This document shows, piece by piece, positions 37,501-47,040 of a stretch of 47,195 nucleotides of DNA. Made by a program: the position numbers and the translations under genes. Within the stretch, counting starts at the first letter, position 1, and each line of letters begins with the position of its first letter. Under the pieces are notes generated by a model, which searched no databases, was not told the origin of the DNA, and was given only the letters and a program-made list of their open reading frames with translations. The stretch is from NCBI GenBank assembly GCA_027071315.1, contig JALSUP010000009.1:1-47195 (forward strand), written 5' to 3'. The DNA is from Sulfurovum sp. (GTDB lineage: Bacteria; Campylobacterota; Campylobacteria; Campylobacterales; Sulfurovaceae).

Positions 37501-39243
37501 ATGAAAATGAACAAACTATTGAGTTTAGCAGCGGCGACAAGCCTTTTTGCAACGATGGCTTTGGCCGGAACATCAACTATGGACTTTGCACAGAAATTTG
37601 AAAAAGAGTGTCAGGGATGTCACGGACCGATCCACCAGGGTGGTGTTGGATCTGACCTTAGACCTAAAGCGCTTAAATCAAAGAGTAGAGAATTCCTAGC
37701 AGAGAGAATTTTACACGGGGTAGAAAATACAGCCATGCCGGCATGGGAATCTTCATTTTCCAAAGATGATGCCGCTGGTATGATTGACTGGTTGATGGAC
37801 TGGAAAAACACAGTTGAGTTGACACTCAGTTTTGATGAAGTACATAAATCCTGGACTAAATTGGCTGACAGAGATGCCTTGGCTAAAAAATATCCTGTCG
37901 ATAAAAGTGGTAAGCTTACCTATAAAGGTGCAGAAGTTAAGAATGTAAAAGATATTACATTTGCAACAGAAAGAGATGCTTCTTTGGTTGACTTTATTGA
38001 TTCAACGACAGGTAAGGTACTTTCCCGTCACAAAGCAGGATTTGCGGTACACGTCACAGTAACAAACAAAAATGAGCCAAGATATGCATACTCAATTTCC
38101 CGTTCAGGTAAATTGACAATGTTTGACATAGGTGCTCCGGGACAACCGGCATTGGCATCTGTTCAGGTTGGACAGGAGTCAAGAGGTCTTGCAGTATCTC
38201 CGGATGGTAAATACATTCTTGCAGGTAACTATAACCCGGGTGGTGCAGTACTTTGTGATGCACATACACTTGAGCCTCTAAAAGTATACGACACAAGCCG
38301 TGTTATTGACCCTGATGGACAAATCGGACCGTCAAGAGTTGCAGGTATTGCAGATACGCCATACGGACCGTATTTTGCAATGGCATTGAAAGATGGTGGA
38401 CATACATATATCATCGATTACTCCAAGCCTGACTTCCCGATCGTGGGAGATATTGCGAATATCGGTAAGATCCTGCATGACTGTTTCCTGAATGAGAATG
38501 AAGGTGAAGACTTTGGTCGTTACTTTATGATCGCTTCCCAGGGTTCAGACCTTATGGGTATTGTTGACTTTAAAACAAAAGCGTTGGCAGCAAAAGTACA
38601 CACAGGTAAAAAGTCCAAGCCACACCCAGGTCAGGGTTCATCTTGGTACAACAAGAAGTTAGGTAAGCAGTTGAACGCGACTAACTCTATGAACTTCGGT
38701 TCTGTTGTTATCTGGGAGTCTCCAAGCTGGGAAATCGTTAAAAAAGTTGAAACAGCCGGTGGTGGTCTGTTCGTAGGTACTGCTGAGCATACACCTTGGA
38801 TCTGGTCTGACTGTGTTCTTGGTAAGCCGGACAAGTATAATGAAGTGCACCTGATCAATAAAGAGACACTTGAGACTGACAGAATCATTAAAGTCGGTAA
38901 GACCAAGGGTCAGTTGATCGATGCGAAGACTAAAAAAGTACTTCAAGAGTGGGATGCAACACAGCATGAAAAAGTGCCTGTAAATGAGAAAGCATTTGGT
39001 CAAGAGAAGATCATGCCTATGCCGGATCATTTAGGTAAAGCAGTGAAAGATCCTGTACAACCAAGATTGCTTCACGCTGAGCCTGCGAACCACGGTAAGT
39101 GGACAATGATCTCTGAGTGGACTACCGGAAGAATCGGTATCTACGAGTCAGATACAGGTAAGTTCGTTAAGTATATCAATAACTTGACAACACCTACATT
39201 TACTTACTCAGTTGAGCACAGACAACATATTCCGGGTGCTTAA
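37501..39243 (+). CDS. nirS: Cytochrome cd1 nitrite reductase
   Basis: Signal peptide; haem c motif CQGCH; d1-domain His positions present by motif (GFAVHVT, ILHDCF, KPHPGQG). Confidence 0.92.
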   Translation: MKMNKLLSLAAATSLFATMALAGTSTMDFAQKFEKECQGCHGPIHQGGVGSDLRPKALKSKSREFLAERILHGVENTAMPAWESSFSKDDAAGMIDWLMDWKNTVELTLSFDEVHKSWTKLADRDALAKKYPVDKSGKLTYKGAEVKNVKDITFATERDASLVDFIDSTTGKVLSRHKAGFAVHVTVTNKNEPRYAYSISRSGKLTMFDIGAPGQPALASVQVGQESRGLAVSPDGKYILAGNYNPGGAVLCDAHTLEPLKVYDTSRVIDPDGQIGPSRVAGIADTPYGPYFAMALKDGGHTYIIDYSKPDFPIVGDIANIGKILHDCFLNENEGEDFGRYFMIASQGSDLMGIVDFKTKALAAKVHTGKKSKPHPGQGSSWYNKKLGKQLNATNSMNFGSVVIWESPSWEIVKKVETAGGGLFVGTAEHTPWIWSDCVLGKPDKYNEVHLINKETLETDRIIKVGKTKGQLIDAKTKKVLQEWDATQHEKVPVNEKAFGQEKIMPMPDHLGKAVKDPVQPRLLHAEPANHGKWTMISEWTTGRIGIYESDTGKFVKYINNLTTPTFTYSVEHRQHIPGA

Positions 39244-39254
39244 TTAAGCTTTTG

Positions 39255-39310
39255 CTCTCTCCTCCGGGAGAGGGTGATTTATTGAAGTGATCTCTGGAGA
39301 TCATCTCAAT
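39255..39310 (+). terminator. Two consecutive stem-loops after nirS
   Basis: ctctcc/ggagag near 39257-39272; tgatctc/gagatca at 39288-39303. Confidence 0.5.
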
Positions 39311-39379
39311 AAGTGACCGAATCTTATGCATAAATTATTGATTTTTGTGTACAATATATGCATCAGGAAGGATGTGTAG

Positions 39380-40705
39380 ATGAATATAATGATAGCAGGT
39401 GCCGGTACCGTCGGCTACTCACTGGCACAGACACTCTCCCATAAACATGATGTTATCGTTATAGACAAAGATATCCATAAACTCAATAAACTGGATGAAG
39501 ATATTGATATTATGGTGCTGCATGGTGATATTGAAAATCCAAAAACATACCAGTCACTGACATTGGATGAAACAGATCTTTTTATTGCGGTGACAGATTC
39601 CGATGAAGCGAATCTGCTTTCGACCCTGATCGTTGAAGATGTGGTGGCTGTCAAACGCAAGATCATCAGGCTTAAGAATGACGGTTTTTTAAAGAGTCAC
39701 GTTCTGGAAAAACTGGCCATTGAATATGCTGTTTTTCCAGACCTGACAACTGCCAACAAAGTGAAGGCACTTTTCACGTTTCCCAAAGCGAACAATGTCA
39801 AGACTTTTCACCAGACCAAACACAAACTCATCTCCATCAGAGTGCAGTATACAGATGAGATGCAGTATACGGTGGGAGAACTCGTCAATGCGCAGGTCTC
39901 CATCGTCGGCATAGAAAGAGAAAAATCCTTTTTTGTTCCGCAGAGAGAAAGAACCATTCATAAAGGGGATCTTGTTTATCTTTTCGGGCAGATCGATGCT
40001 ATCAGGGAGATCGCATCCAAACTGGATGAAAAAATGCCCTCCTCCATTAAAAAAGTAGTCATTTTCGGTGCTAATACACTGGCACAGAAGATCGCAAAAG
40101 CCCTGTTGGATAAAAAGCTGGAAATTAAAATGATCGAAAAAGACATAGGACATTGCCGGCGTGCTTCCGAGGTGCTGCAGGGAAAAGTGACTATTATCAA
40201 TTCAGCACATGATGATGAACGTCTTTTTGAAGAGGAGGGGTTGAAGAGTGCAGATATGATCATTGCGGCAGAACATGATGATGAAAAGAATATAGTGAAG
40301 TGTATTGAAGCAAAAGAGTACGGCATAGAAAAAGTGGTGGCCGTCAACAATGACAAAGCTTATTATAATCTGATGCACAAAATGGGCGTAGTGGTGGTAA
40401 GGGGAAGCAAGGCCGGTGCCCATTATGCTATTTTGGAAAAAATATCTTCAAGTTCCATTGTGACACAGAGACATTTCTGCGGAGGGAATGCGGTGCTGTT
40501 CATGCGTAAGATCTATCCCCATTCGGAACTCATAGGAAAGTCTGTTAAAGAGTTCAGACGCGACAGTGCGAGGGTACAGCTTTTAAGAGAAGAGATGCTT
40601 TATAGTCTCTCTGAAGTCGGCACATTGGTACAGGGTGATATTATCGTGATATTCGCAGAGAAAGAAAAAAAAGAAGAGATAGAGCAGTGGATATACACGC
40701 TTTAA
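39380..40705 (+). CDS. trkA: Trk K+ uptake regulatory NAD-binding protein TrkA
   Basis: Tandem Rossmann/RCK domains: MNIMIAGAGTVGYSLAQTL and VVIFGANTLAQKIAKALL. Confidence 0.92.
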   Translation: MNIMIAGAGTVGYSLAQTLSHKHDVIVIDKDIHKLNKLDEDIDIMVLHGDIENPKTYQSLTLDETDLFIAVTDSDEANLLSTLIVEDVVAVKRKIIRLKNDGFLKSHVLEKLAIEYAVFPDLTTANKVKALFTFPKANNVKTFHQTKHKLISIRVQYTDEMQYTVGELVNAQVSIVGIEREKSFFVPQRERTIHKGDLVYLFGQIDAIREIASKLDEKMPSSIKKVVIFGANTLAQKIAKALLDKKLEIKMIEKDIGHCRRASEVLQGKVTIINSAHDDERLFEEEGLKSADMIIAAEHDDEKNIVKCIEAKEYGIEKVVAVNNDKAYYNLMHKMGVVVVRGSKAGAHYAILEKISSSSIVTQRHFCGGNAVLFMRKIYPHSELIGKSVKEFRRDSARVQLLREEMLYSLSEVGTLVQGDIIVIFAEKEKKEEIEQWIYTL

Positions 40706-42141
40706 AGAATATTTTCAAGTTCGTCTCTGTCATCGGGATGGCACTCAGTCTGTTTTTTCTGACGGCCATCGTCACAGGCTGGATCTATGACGAAGATATG
40801 ACGAAGTTCCTCTACTTTGATCTTTCGCTGTTCTTTTTGAATGCCTCTGTTTTTTCCCTTCTGCGCAAACATACCATGAAGCTGAGTATCAAAGGGGGTA
40901 TCCTCTCTGTGAATCTTATCTGGATCCTTCTGGGTGTTGCCGGAGCGGTTCCTTTAATGCTCTATACCGGTCTCTCTCCTTCCGATGCATTTTTTGAATC
41001 CATCAGCGGTTTTACAACTACGGGCGCAACCGTTTTTTCAGACATAGAGTCACTCCCGAAATCCATACTCTATCTGCGAAGTCTGATGCACTGGCTTGGG
41101 GGTATGGGGATCATTGTATTGGGAGTCGGGCTTTTTTCTCTCATCAACCCCAGCGGCTCCATGGCACTCTTCAAGGCAGAATCTACCGGAATTAAAATGG
41201 AGAAGATCACGCCCAAGGTCAAAGATACGGCTTTGAGACTATGGGGGATCTATCTGCTTTTTACAGTCATAGATATGATCGCATTGTGGTACGCGGGCAT
41301 GACCCCTTTTGATGCGCTTAACCATGCTTTCTCTACTATCTCCACAGGCGGCTTCTCTACCAAAAATGCTTCGCTCGGCTATTATGACTCCTCCTGGATC
41401 ATTTGGATCACCACCTTTTTTATGATCATCTCCGGGATCAACTTTTTGGCACACCTTAAACTTTTTTCTACAGGCAGGCTTGATGGCTACAAAAGAGAAG
41501 AAGTCCTTTGGTATTTGATAATTTTCATTGTACTTTCCCTGATACTCGGCAGTATAGATGTTTTTGTTGATTATGACAGTACCTTTCATGCGTTGACACA
41601 CTCATTTTTTACGGTAGCCTCTGTGTTGACAACGACCGGCTTTGCCACACTCGATTATGAGACCTGGGGGCATATTGCCATTTCGGTGATCTTTGTGGCT
41701 ATGCTGGTGGGAGGGAATGCCGGTTCAACGGCTGGAGGTGTAAAGGTGATCCGATATATTGTTCTGTTTAAGAACATTGTACTTCAGTTCACGAAGACCC
41801 TGCACCCCAATGCCGTTGTCGGACTTTTTATCGACGGACAGAAGATCTCCTCACAAATTATCTCTTCGACCACAGGATTCATCTTCCTTTTTGTCCTGAC
41901 CAATCTGCTGGTTTCCCTCTACCTTTTTGCAAGAGGTTTTGATGCTATGACTGCGGTTTCAACGGCTTTGGCAACGGTGGGTAACATCGGACCCGGTTTC
42001 GCCCTGACCGGTCCGGCACACAATTATGCCTTTTTCTCCTCTGCCGACAAGATCATCTTGTCTATTGCCATGATCATCGGAAGATTGGAATTCTATACCG
42101 TCTTTCTGCTCTTCAGCCGAAGTTTCTGGAAAAAGTTTTAA
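40687..42141 (+). CDS. trkH: Trk/Ktr K+ transporter membrane subunit TrkH
   Basis: FESISGFTTTGATVF, FSTISTGGFSTKN, GGNAGSTAGGVKVIR selectivity-loop motifs. Confidence 0.92.
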   Translation: MDIHALKNIFKFVSVIGMALSLFFLTAIVTGWIYDEDMTKFLYFDLSLFFLNASVFSLLRKHTMKLSIKGGILSVNLIWILLGVAGAVPLMLYTGLSPSDAFFESISGFTTTGATVFSDIESLPKSILYLRSLMHWLGGMGIIVLGVGLFSLINPSGSMALFKAESTGIKMEKITPKVKDTALRLWGIYLLFTVIDMIALWYAGMTPFDALNHAFSTISTGGFSTKNASLGYYDSSWIIWITTFFMIISGINFLAHLKLFSTGRLDGYKREEVLWYLIIFIVLSLILGSIDVFVDYDSTFHALTHSFFTVASVLTTTGFATLDYETWGHIAISVIFVAMLVGGNAGSTAGGVKVIRYIVLFKNIVLQFTKTLHPNAVVGLFIDGQKISSQIISSTTGFIFLFVLTNLLVSLYLFARGFDAMTAVSTALATVGNIGPGFALTGPAHNYAFFSSADKIILSIAMIIGRLEFYTVFLLFSRSFWKKF

Positions 42142-42146
42142 ACGTT

Positions 42147-42160
42147 TTGACACATATCAA
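42147..42160. promoter_or_regulatory. NNR/FNR-type box upstream of nirF-like gene
   Basis: TTGACACATATCAA; TACAAT at 42184-42189. Confidence 0.7.
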
Positions 42161-42219
42161 TAGGCTTGTTAAAGAGATTTAAGTACAATAGCCCCACTTA
42201 CATATTAAAGGATAGACGG

Positions 42220-43323
42220 ATGAGATCTTTATTGGCTGCTTTACTTTTGGGTACAGCATTTTTTACAACAGCACTCAGTGCTAAAGAGAAATATTTTGTG
42301 GTTGAACGCGAGAGTGAATCGGTGGCTGTCATTGAAGATGGTCTGACACGAAGACATATGGAGCATATGCACAATATGAACCACGGTATCATTAAGTTCG
42401 ATGGTAACGATGCCTACCTGATCAGCCGTGACGGTTTTGTAGTGAAGTTCGATCCAGAAACGGAAAAGATCGAAGCGGAGTACAAGACGAGCAAGTCTGC
42501 CATCGGTTTTGTCATCGGCAAGAATTATGTGGCTGTGGCTAACTATGATGACAAGTCGGTCGACATTCTGACACGTGACTTGAAGCCGATAGACAAGATC
42601 GTGACGGGTTCAAAAAATGTCGGTATCAAGATCTATAAAGACATGATCATCTTTGCACAGATGGACAATGACAAAGTGACCGTACTTAAAGATGAGAATG
42701 CCGGCAAAGGAACACCGAAGTTCAAAATTTTCAAAGAGTTCAATGTGGGAGAGATGCCATTTGATGCGATGATCAAAGACAACACGTACATTGTCGGTTT
42801 TTTCCTCACCAAAGCCTTTGGTGTCATTGACCTCGACAAAATGACCTTCTCTGAGATAAAAGTCACCGCAAAAGACAATAAACCGGTACTGAAAGTACCT
42901 CATTTTGGTTTCTGGTCTTTGTCTGATGATAAAACATTCATCCCCGCGGTGGGTGACAATGCTGTGATGGTCTATGATGACAAGTTCAATTTCATTAAAA
43001 ATGTGGAAACAAAGGGACTGCCGGTCTTTACTTCCCTGAGTCCTGACAAAAAATATCTGGCCATTACCTTTTCCGGGAAAGATTTTCCGACCATACAGAT
43101 ACTCGATACCAAAACACTGAAGATCATCAAAACCTTTACCTTTAAGGGCAAGGTACTTCATGTACGCTGGTCCAATGATCACTCTTCACTTTATGTCTCT
43201 GTGAATGATGCCAATCAGGTAAATGTCATTGACACGGATGAGTGGTTCCTTGAACGTGAGATCTTTCAGGTCAAACATCCTTCGGGGATCTTCCTCTATC
43301 AGACGGATGAAAAGAAAAAGTAA
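42220..43323 (+). CDS. nirF: NirF-like cytochrome d1-type beta-propeller (haem d1 biosynthesis)
   Basis: Signal peptide, then FVVERESESVAVIEDGLTRRHMEHMHNMNHGIIKFDGNDAYLISRDGFVVKFD, VAVANYDDKSVDIL; no CxxCH. Confidence 0.78.
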   Translation: MRSLLAALLLGTAFFTTALSAKEKYFVVERESESVAVIEDGLTRRHMEHMHNMNHGIIKFDGNDAYLISRDGFVVKFDPETEKIEAEYKTSKSAIGFVIGKNYVAVANYDDKSVDILTRDLKPIDKIVTGSKNVGIKIYKDMIIFAQMDNDKVTVLKDENAGKGTPKFKIFKEFNVGEMPFDAMIKDNTYIVGFFLTKAFGVIDLDKMTFSEIKVTAKDNKPVLKVPHFGFWSLSDDKTFIPAVGDNAVMVYDDKFNFIKNVETKGLPVFTSLSPDKKYLAITFSGKDFPTIQILDTKTLKIIKTFTFKGKVLHVRWSNDHSSLYVSVNDANQVNVIDTDEWFLEREIFQVKHPSGIFLYQTDEKKK

Positions 43324-43332
43324 TCTGACTCT

Positions 43333-43740
43333 ATGCAGAAGGTTCTAAAGTATCTCCTGCTTTGGCTTTTGCCCCTTCTGCTTCAAGCCGATTTTGTGAA
43401 TTGGCTGGGCAATTATGACGTGGCACATCAAAAAGCGCTTCAGGAAGAGAAACCTCTTCTAGTCCTTCTAGTCAAAAAAAATGACCCTCTCTCCTCCTCA
43501 ATCATTCAAAACACGCTGATGAATCACTCCTATGTTAAGCAAATCAATCAAAAAATGATCCCTGTCATCATCACTTATGAAGGTACTTTGTCCTACCCTA
43601 TTGAAATGTACTACACCACAGTCTTTCCCACACTTTTTTTTGTTGACAGCAGCCGTGAGATCTTTTTGACCGAAGCTCTGTACGGAGAAGCGATCAGGAC
43701 AGAAAAAGTAAACGCAAAAATGGTTGAAATATTTAAATAA
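43333..43740 (+). CDS. Periplasmic thioredoxin-fold protein lacking CxxC
   Basis: Signal peptide; FPTLFFVDSS cis-Pro region; no Cys at the expected active site. Confidence 0.65.
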   Translation: MQKVLKYLLLWLLPLLLQADFVNWLGNYDVAHQKALQEEKPLLVLLVKKNDPLSSSIIQNTLMNHSYVKQINQKMIPVIITYEGTLSYPIEMYYTTVFPTLFFVDSSREIFLTEALYGEAIRTEKVNAKMVEIFK

Positions 43741-43782
43741 AACCTGTATACTTATTGAAAGTAATGAGAAAAGAGGTATTGA

Positions 43783-44070
43783 ATGAAAAAGTATATTGTC
43801 AGTATGATCGCAGGAACGGGTTTTTTGTTGGCCGCCTTGCCTCCACAGCATCAGAACATTAAAGACCTGGCTGTCATGGTGGACTTTGTCAAGAGTCATC
43901 CGAAAGTGGCCGCAACTATCAGAGAGATCTCTGTGGTGGACAGAAAAGTCTATTTCGGGGCGGGGTGCAAGGCTGTCTTTGTCCGCAAGGTTTCAGCCAA
44001 ACCTGCAGGCTGGGTAGGCCCGGCAGACCCGTTGGTCTTTCAACGTTCTACCTGTCCTCTGGACAAGTAG
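43783..44070 (+). CDS. Small exported hypothetical protein
   Basis: 95 aa with signal peptide and two Cys. Confidence 0.55.
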   Translation: MKKYIVSMIAGTGFLLAALPPQHQNIKDLAVMVDFVKSHPKVAATIREISVVDRKVYFGAGCKAVFVRKVSAKPAGWVGPADPLVFQRSTCPLDK

Positions 44071-44116
44071 GGGACTATCATTTCTTGGGGATTCTTCCCG
44101 AAGAGATTCCTTTGTT

Positions 44117-44809
44117 TTATTTGGAAGAGGCGAAAAATCTCCAGACCAACCCTGCCAGAATGCCCCCTGCAATAGGTGCAAGCCAGAAAACCCATAATTG
44201 ACTCAGTGCAGCCGTATCGGCAAAGAGTGCAGCAGCGGTACTTCTTGCCGGGTTTACTGAAGTGTTGGAGACAGGAATGGAGATGAGGTGTATCAGGGTC
44301 AGACCCAGACCGATGGCAATGCCTGCAAATCCGGCAGGGGCCTTCTCATCGGTGGCACCAAGGATGATGAAGATGAACATGAATGTCATGACCACTTCAG
44401 TAATGATGACCGCAGTGAGATCGTATTTTCCCGGAGAGAGTTCACCGTAACCGTTTGCAGCAAAACTGCCCACTTCAAACCCTGCCTGGCCTGTGGCGAT
44501 GAAGTAGAGAACAAGGGCACCCAGTATGCCGCCAATGACCTGTGCAACAATGTAGGGGGCAAGCTCTTTTGTCTCAAATTTTCCTGCAGACCAGAGACCA
44601 AAAGAGACAGCGGGGTTAAAGTGAGCACCTGAAATGTGACCGACAGCATAGACCATGGTCAGTACCGTCAGACCGAAGGCCAAAGCAACACCGGCAAAAC
44701 CAATACCCAAATCAGGGAAACCTGCTGCGAGAACAGCCGAACCACAACCTCCTAAAACCAACCAGAAAGTACCGAAAAATTCGGCACCCATTTTTTTGCT
44801 TAATGACAT
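44117..44809 (-). CDS. aqpZ: Aquaporin Z family channel
   Basis: Two NPA motifs: [14 protein letters not shown] and [14 protein letters not shown]. Confidence 0.96.
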   Translation of the reverse strand: MSLSKKMGAEFFGTFWLVLGGCGSAVLAAGFPDLGIGFAGVALAFGLTVLTMVYAVGHISGAHFNPAVSFGLWSAGKFETKELAPYIVAQVIGGILGALVLYFIATGQAGFEVGSFAANGYGELSPGKYDLTAVIITEVVMTFMFIFIILGATDEKAPAGFAGIAIGLGLTLIHLISIPVSNTSVNPARSTAAALFADTAALSQLWVFWLAPIAGGILAGLVWRFFASSK

Positions 44810-44852
44810 AGATATTCCTTTTAATCAAATGATTTAAAAGTATAACATATTT

Positions 44853-45752
44853 TTATAACAATGCGTAGGCTTCTTCGATACTTGCGACTTTGTCTGTGAG
44901 GTATAAAATGACAGCGGCATTGAGTTTTGCGAGTTTATCAAAGCCTTCACTTGGGTTCTCCAGTCTAAACACAGACTCTTGAACAGAGATGCGTTGGGTC
45001 GATTTATGGTACTCAATACCAAAAGCCCTTGGGTCCACTTTTATCTCTCTTATTTCACCATTTTCAACAATGGTAATGGCACACTTTGAAAAGATCTCCG
45101 GTGTCCCTTCATTGCCTTTGATGATAATGAGCTTTTTGTAGCGGTCTTTAAAAAGGCTAATGTATTTCTCCACAAAAGGTTTATGAAAAGCCCCAATAAT
45201 GGCAATGTCACTTTGGGTAATGTTCAGCAGTTTCTCTATGGTGTTAAAAGAGGAACGCAGTCCCAGTTTTTCTCTAATGAGAGAAAATTCATAAAGTTCA
45301 GGGAAATAGTCTGAACGGTCATAGTAGTAAGTGTTGTCCGTTAAGGTCGTATGCTCACAGATCTCTTTAAGTGTCGTACCGTTCTTGGCTGGTTGTAAAA
45401 GCCCGCCATGAAAAGAGAGGTTGACGTTATAGGCTTGCAGGTATTTGGCCACAAGTGGAAAAATGTAAGGGTTCTTGACTTTCCCGTCATAGGGGTAGCC
45501 AAACTCTACTGAGTTTTCCAGTGGTGCATGTCTTACAAATTCGTCAAAGACTTCTATGGAAGCTGCAAATTCATCAAGGCTTTCTCCTTTGACTCTCCAA
45601 CCCAGTAAAAATGCTGCTGCCTGTTCAGGTACCACCTGCTTGTTCAGCAAAGCACGCATCACCGTTTTCATTTCCAACTTTGTCAAGTCACGGTTACGTT
45701 TGGGACCGGTCCCCACGCATTTGAGATAGGGAAGGAATTGTTCTGAAGTCAT
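44853..45752 (-). CDS. Anthranilate phosphoribosyltransferase-like (TrpD2/YbiB-type) protein
   Basis: N-terminal helical region RDLTKLEMKTVMRALLNKQVVPEQAAAFLLGWRVKGES characteristic of the family. Confidence 0.7.
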   Translation of the reverse strand: MTSEQFLPYLKCVGTGPKRNRDLTKLEMKTVMRALLNKQVVPEQAAAFLLGWRVKGESLDEFAASIEVFDEFVRHAPLENSVEFGYPYDGKVKNPYIFPLVAKYLQAYNVNLSFHGGLLQPAKNGTTLKEICEHTTLTDNTYYYDRSDYFPELYEFSLIREKLGLRSSFNTIEKLLNITQSDIAIIGAFHKPFVEKYISLFKDRYKKLIIIKGNEGTPEIFSKCAITIVENGEIREIKVDPRAFGIEYHKSTQRISVQESVFRLENPSEGFDKLAKLNAAVILYLTDKVASIEEAYALL

Positions 45753-45754
45753 GA

Positions 45755-46768
45755 CTAGAAGTCGTTCAAGTCAATGCTTGATTTGGCATAGTTTGAAACA
45801 TTGCTCTCAAAGAAATTGGATTTGACTTCATTCATCTCAAGGTGTTTGGTGACCAGTTTTTGAAGATACGTGGTTGATGTCTCTTCAAAAATAGGATCAA
45901 GACCTATTTTATTCAGACGGTCATTGGCATAGTTGTGTACCGTTTGTTTCATCAACTCCTGTGTCACACCCATAATAGGAAATTGATCCATCAGATAGTT
46001 CCCGTACTCCAGTTCGATCTTGACGGCATCTTCTATCATGATGTAGGCTGCATCGATGGTCGAGGTTTGGATCTTGTTCTCTTTCTGGATGGTCTTGAAA
46101 ATGTTGGCAAAGAGCGGCAGATGTGTGTTAAGTTCATCTCTGGCAATGAATTTGATCATATCCCGGGCACCGGGCACTTTGTCTCCCAGCAGGTAAATGT
46201 AGGAGAATCCAAGAAGGAAGTAGATTCCCTCAAGGTTGACCGACGCCATGGCCGAGAGCAGCATTTTGTCCACAGAACCGCCGTCTATGTAACGTGCGAA
46301 CTGCTCTGCGACCTGCTGATTCTTCTGGTTGAGTGCGGCATCGTACTTGTAAAGGTTAAAGACTTCATCGGAGTTTCCGCAGGCATCGAGCAGTACTGCA
46401 TACGATTTGGAGTGGTTCACCTCCTGCATGATCTGCAGGGAGAGAACAGATTTGACCAGACGGTTATTTGCCAAACGCCTAAAATCAGAAAGGTACTCCT
46501 CCTGCGCCGAGTCGTTGAAACTCAACTGGGCAAAGGTCATTTTGTAAATGGACTGTTCGTTGTCCGTCAGCGCATCGAAGTGCTTCTTTTCTGTGGAAGT
46601 ATTGACTTCCGAAGGAAACCAGGTATTGGCATTCATGAGGTCATAAATGTTGCTGTCCCAACGGTATTTGGAACGGTTGAAGTCCACAAATCCTGTAGGT
46701 GAACCTCCAAATATCTTCTCGTCGAGTATCTCTTCACCCTGCGGGTTATAGTAGTGTTTTACATCCAT
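45755..46768 (-). CDS. nrdB: Class I ribonucleoside-diphosphate reductase small subunit
   Basis: NANTWFPSEVN, FAQLSFNDSAQEEYLSDF, QIMQEVNHSKSYAVLL, FIARDELNTHLPLF. Confidence 0.93.
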   Translation of the reverse strand: MDVKHYYNPQGEEILDEKIFGGSPTGFVDFNRSKYRWDSNIYDLMNANTWFPSEVNTSTEKKHFDALTDNEQSIYKMTFAQLSFNDSAQEEYLSDFRRLANNRLVKSVLSLQIMQEVNHSKSYAVLLDACGNSDEVFNLYKYDAALNQKNQQVAEQFARYIDGGSVDKMLLSAMASVNLEGIYFLLGFSYIYLLGDKVPGARDMIKFIARDELNTHLPLFANIFKTIQKENKIQTSTIDAAYIMIEDAVKIELEYGNYLMDQFPIMGVTQELMKQTVHNYANDRLNKIGLDPIFEETSTTYLQKLVTKHLEMNEVKSNFFESNVSNYAKSSIDLNDF

Positions 46769-46826
46769 TCTTTGACTCCTGTATCATACTGGTTCAACAG
46801 TGTACTTTTTTCTATATGTTTTTTGA

Positions 46827-46840
46827 TTGATACGTATCAA
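46827..46840. promoter_or_regulatory. Perfect FNR-type palindrome upstream of nrdB
   Basis: TTGATACGTATCAA; minus-strand TACACT at 46799-46804 (implied box centre -41.5). Confidence 0.65.
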
Positions 46841-47040
46841 AACGATATGAAAAAAGGTAAAGCCATCATGAGAAGAGAGAAGAATACCATGAGCCAGATA
46901 TTCAAACCGAAATAGGGTAACAGTGCTAAGCCTATGCCGGATAACAGGGCGACAGCCTTCCTCTGGAATTTCCCATACATCATGTAGGCCAATGCAGCAG
47001 AGCCGAAAAAGATATAGATAAGTAACGTAGATGTTGACAC
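46837..47040 (-). CDS. Small hypothetical membrane protein
   Basis: 67 aa: MSTSTLLIYIFFGSAALAYMMYGKFQRKAVALLSGIGLALLPYFGLNIWLMV; about 3 TM. Confidence 0.55.
   Translation of the reverse strand: MSTSTLLIYIFFGSAALAYMMYGKFQRKAVALLSGIGLALLPYFGLNIWLMVFFSLLMMALPFFISF

Noticed and set aside
45935-46702. 255-aa plus-strand ORF
   Set aside because: Antisense shadow of nrdB; no family motif.
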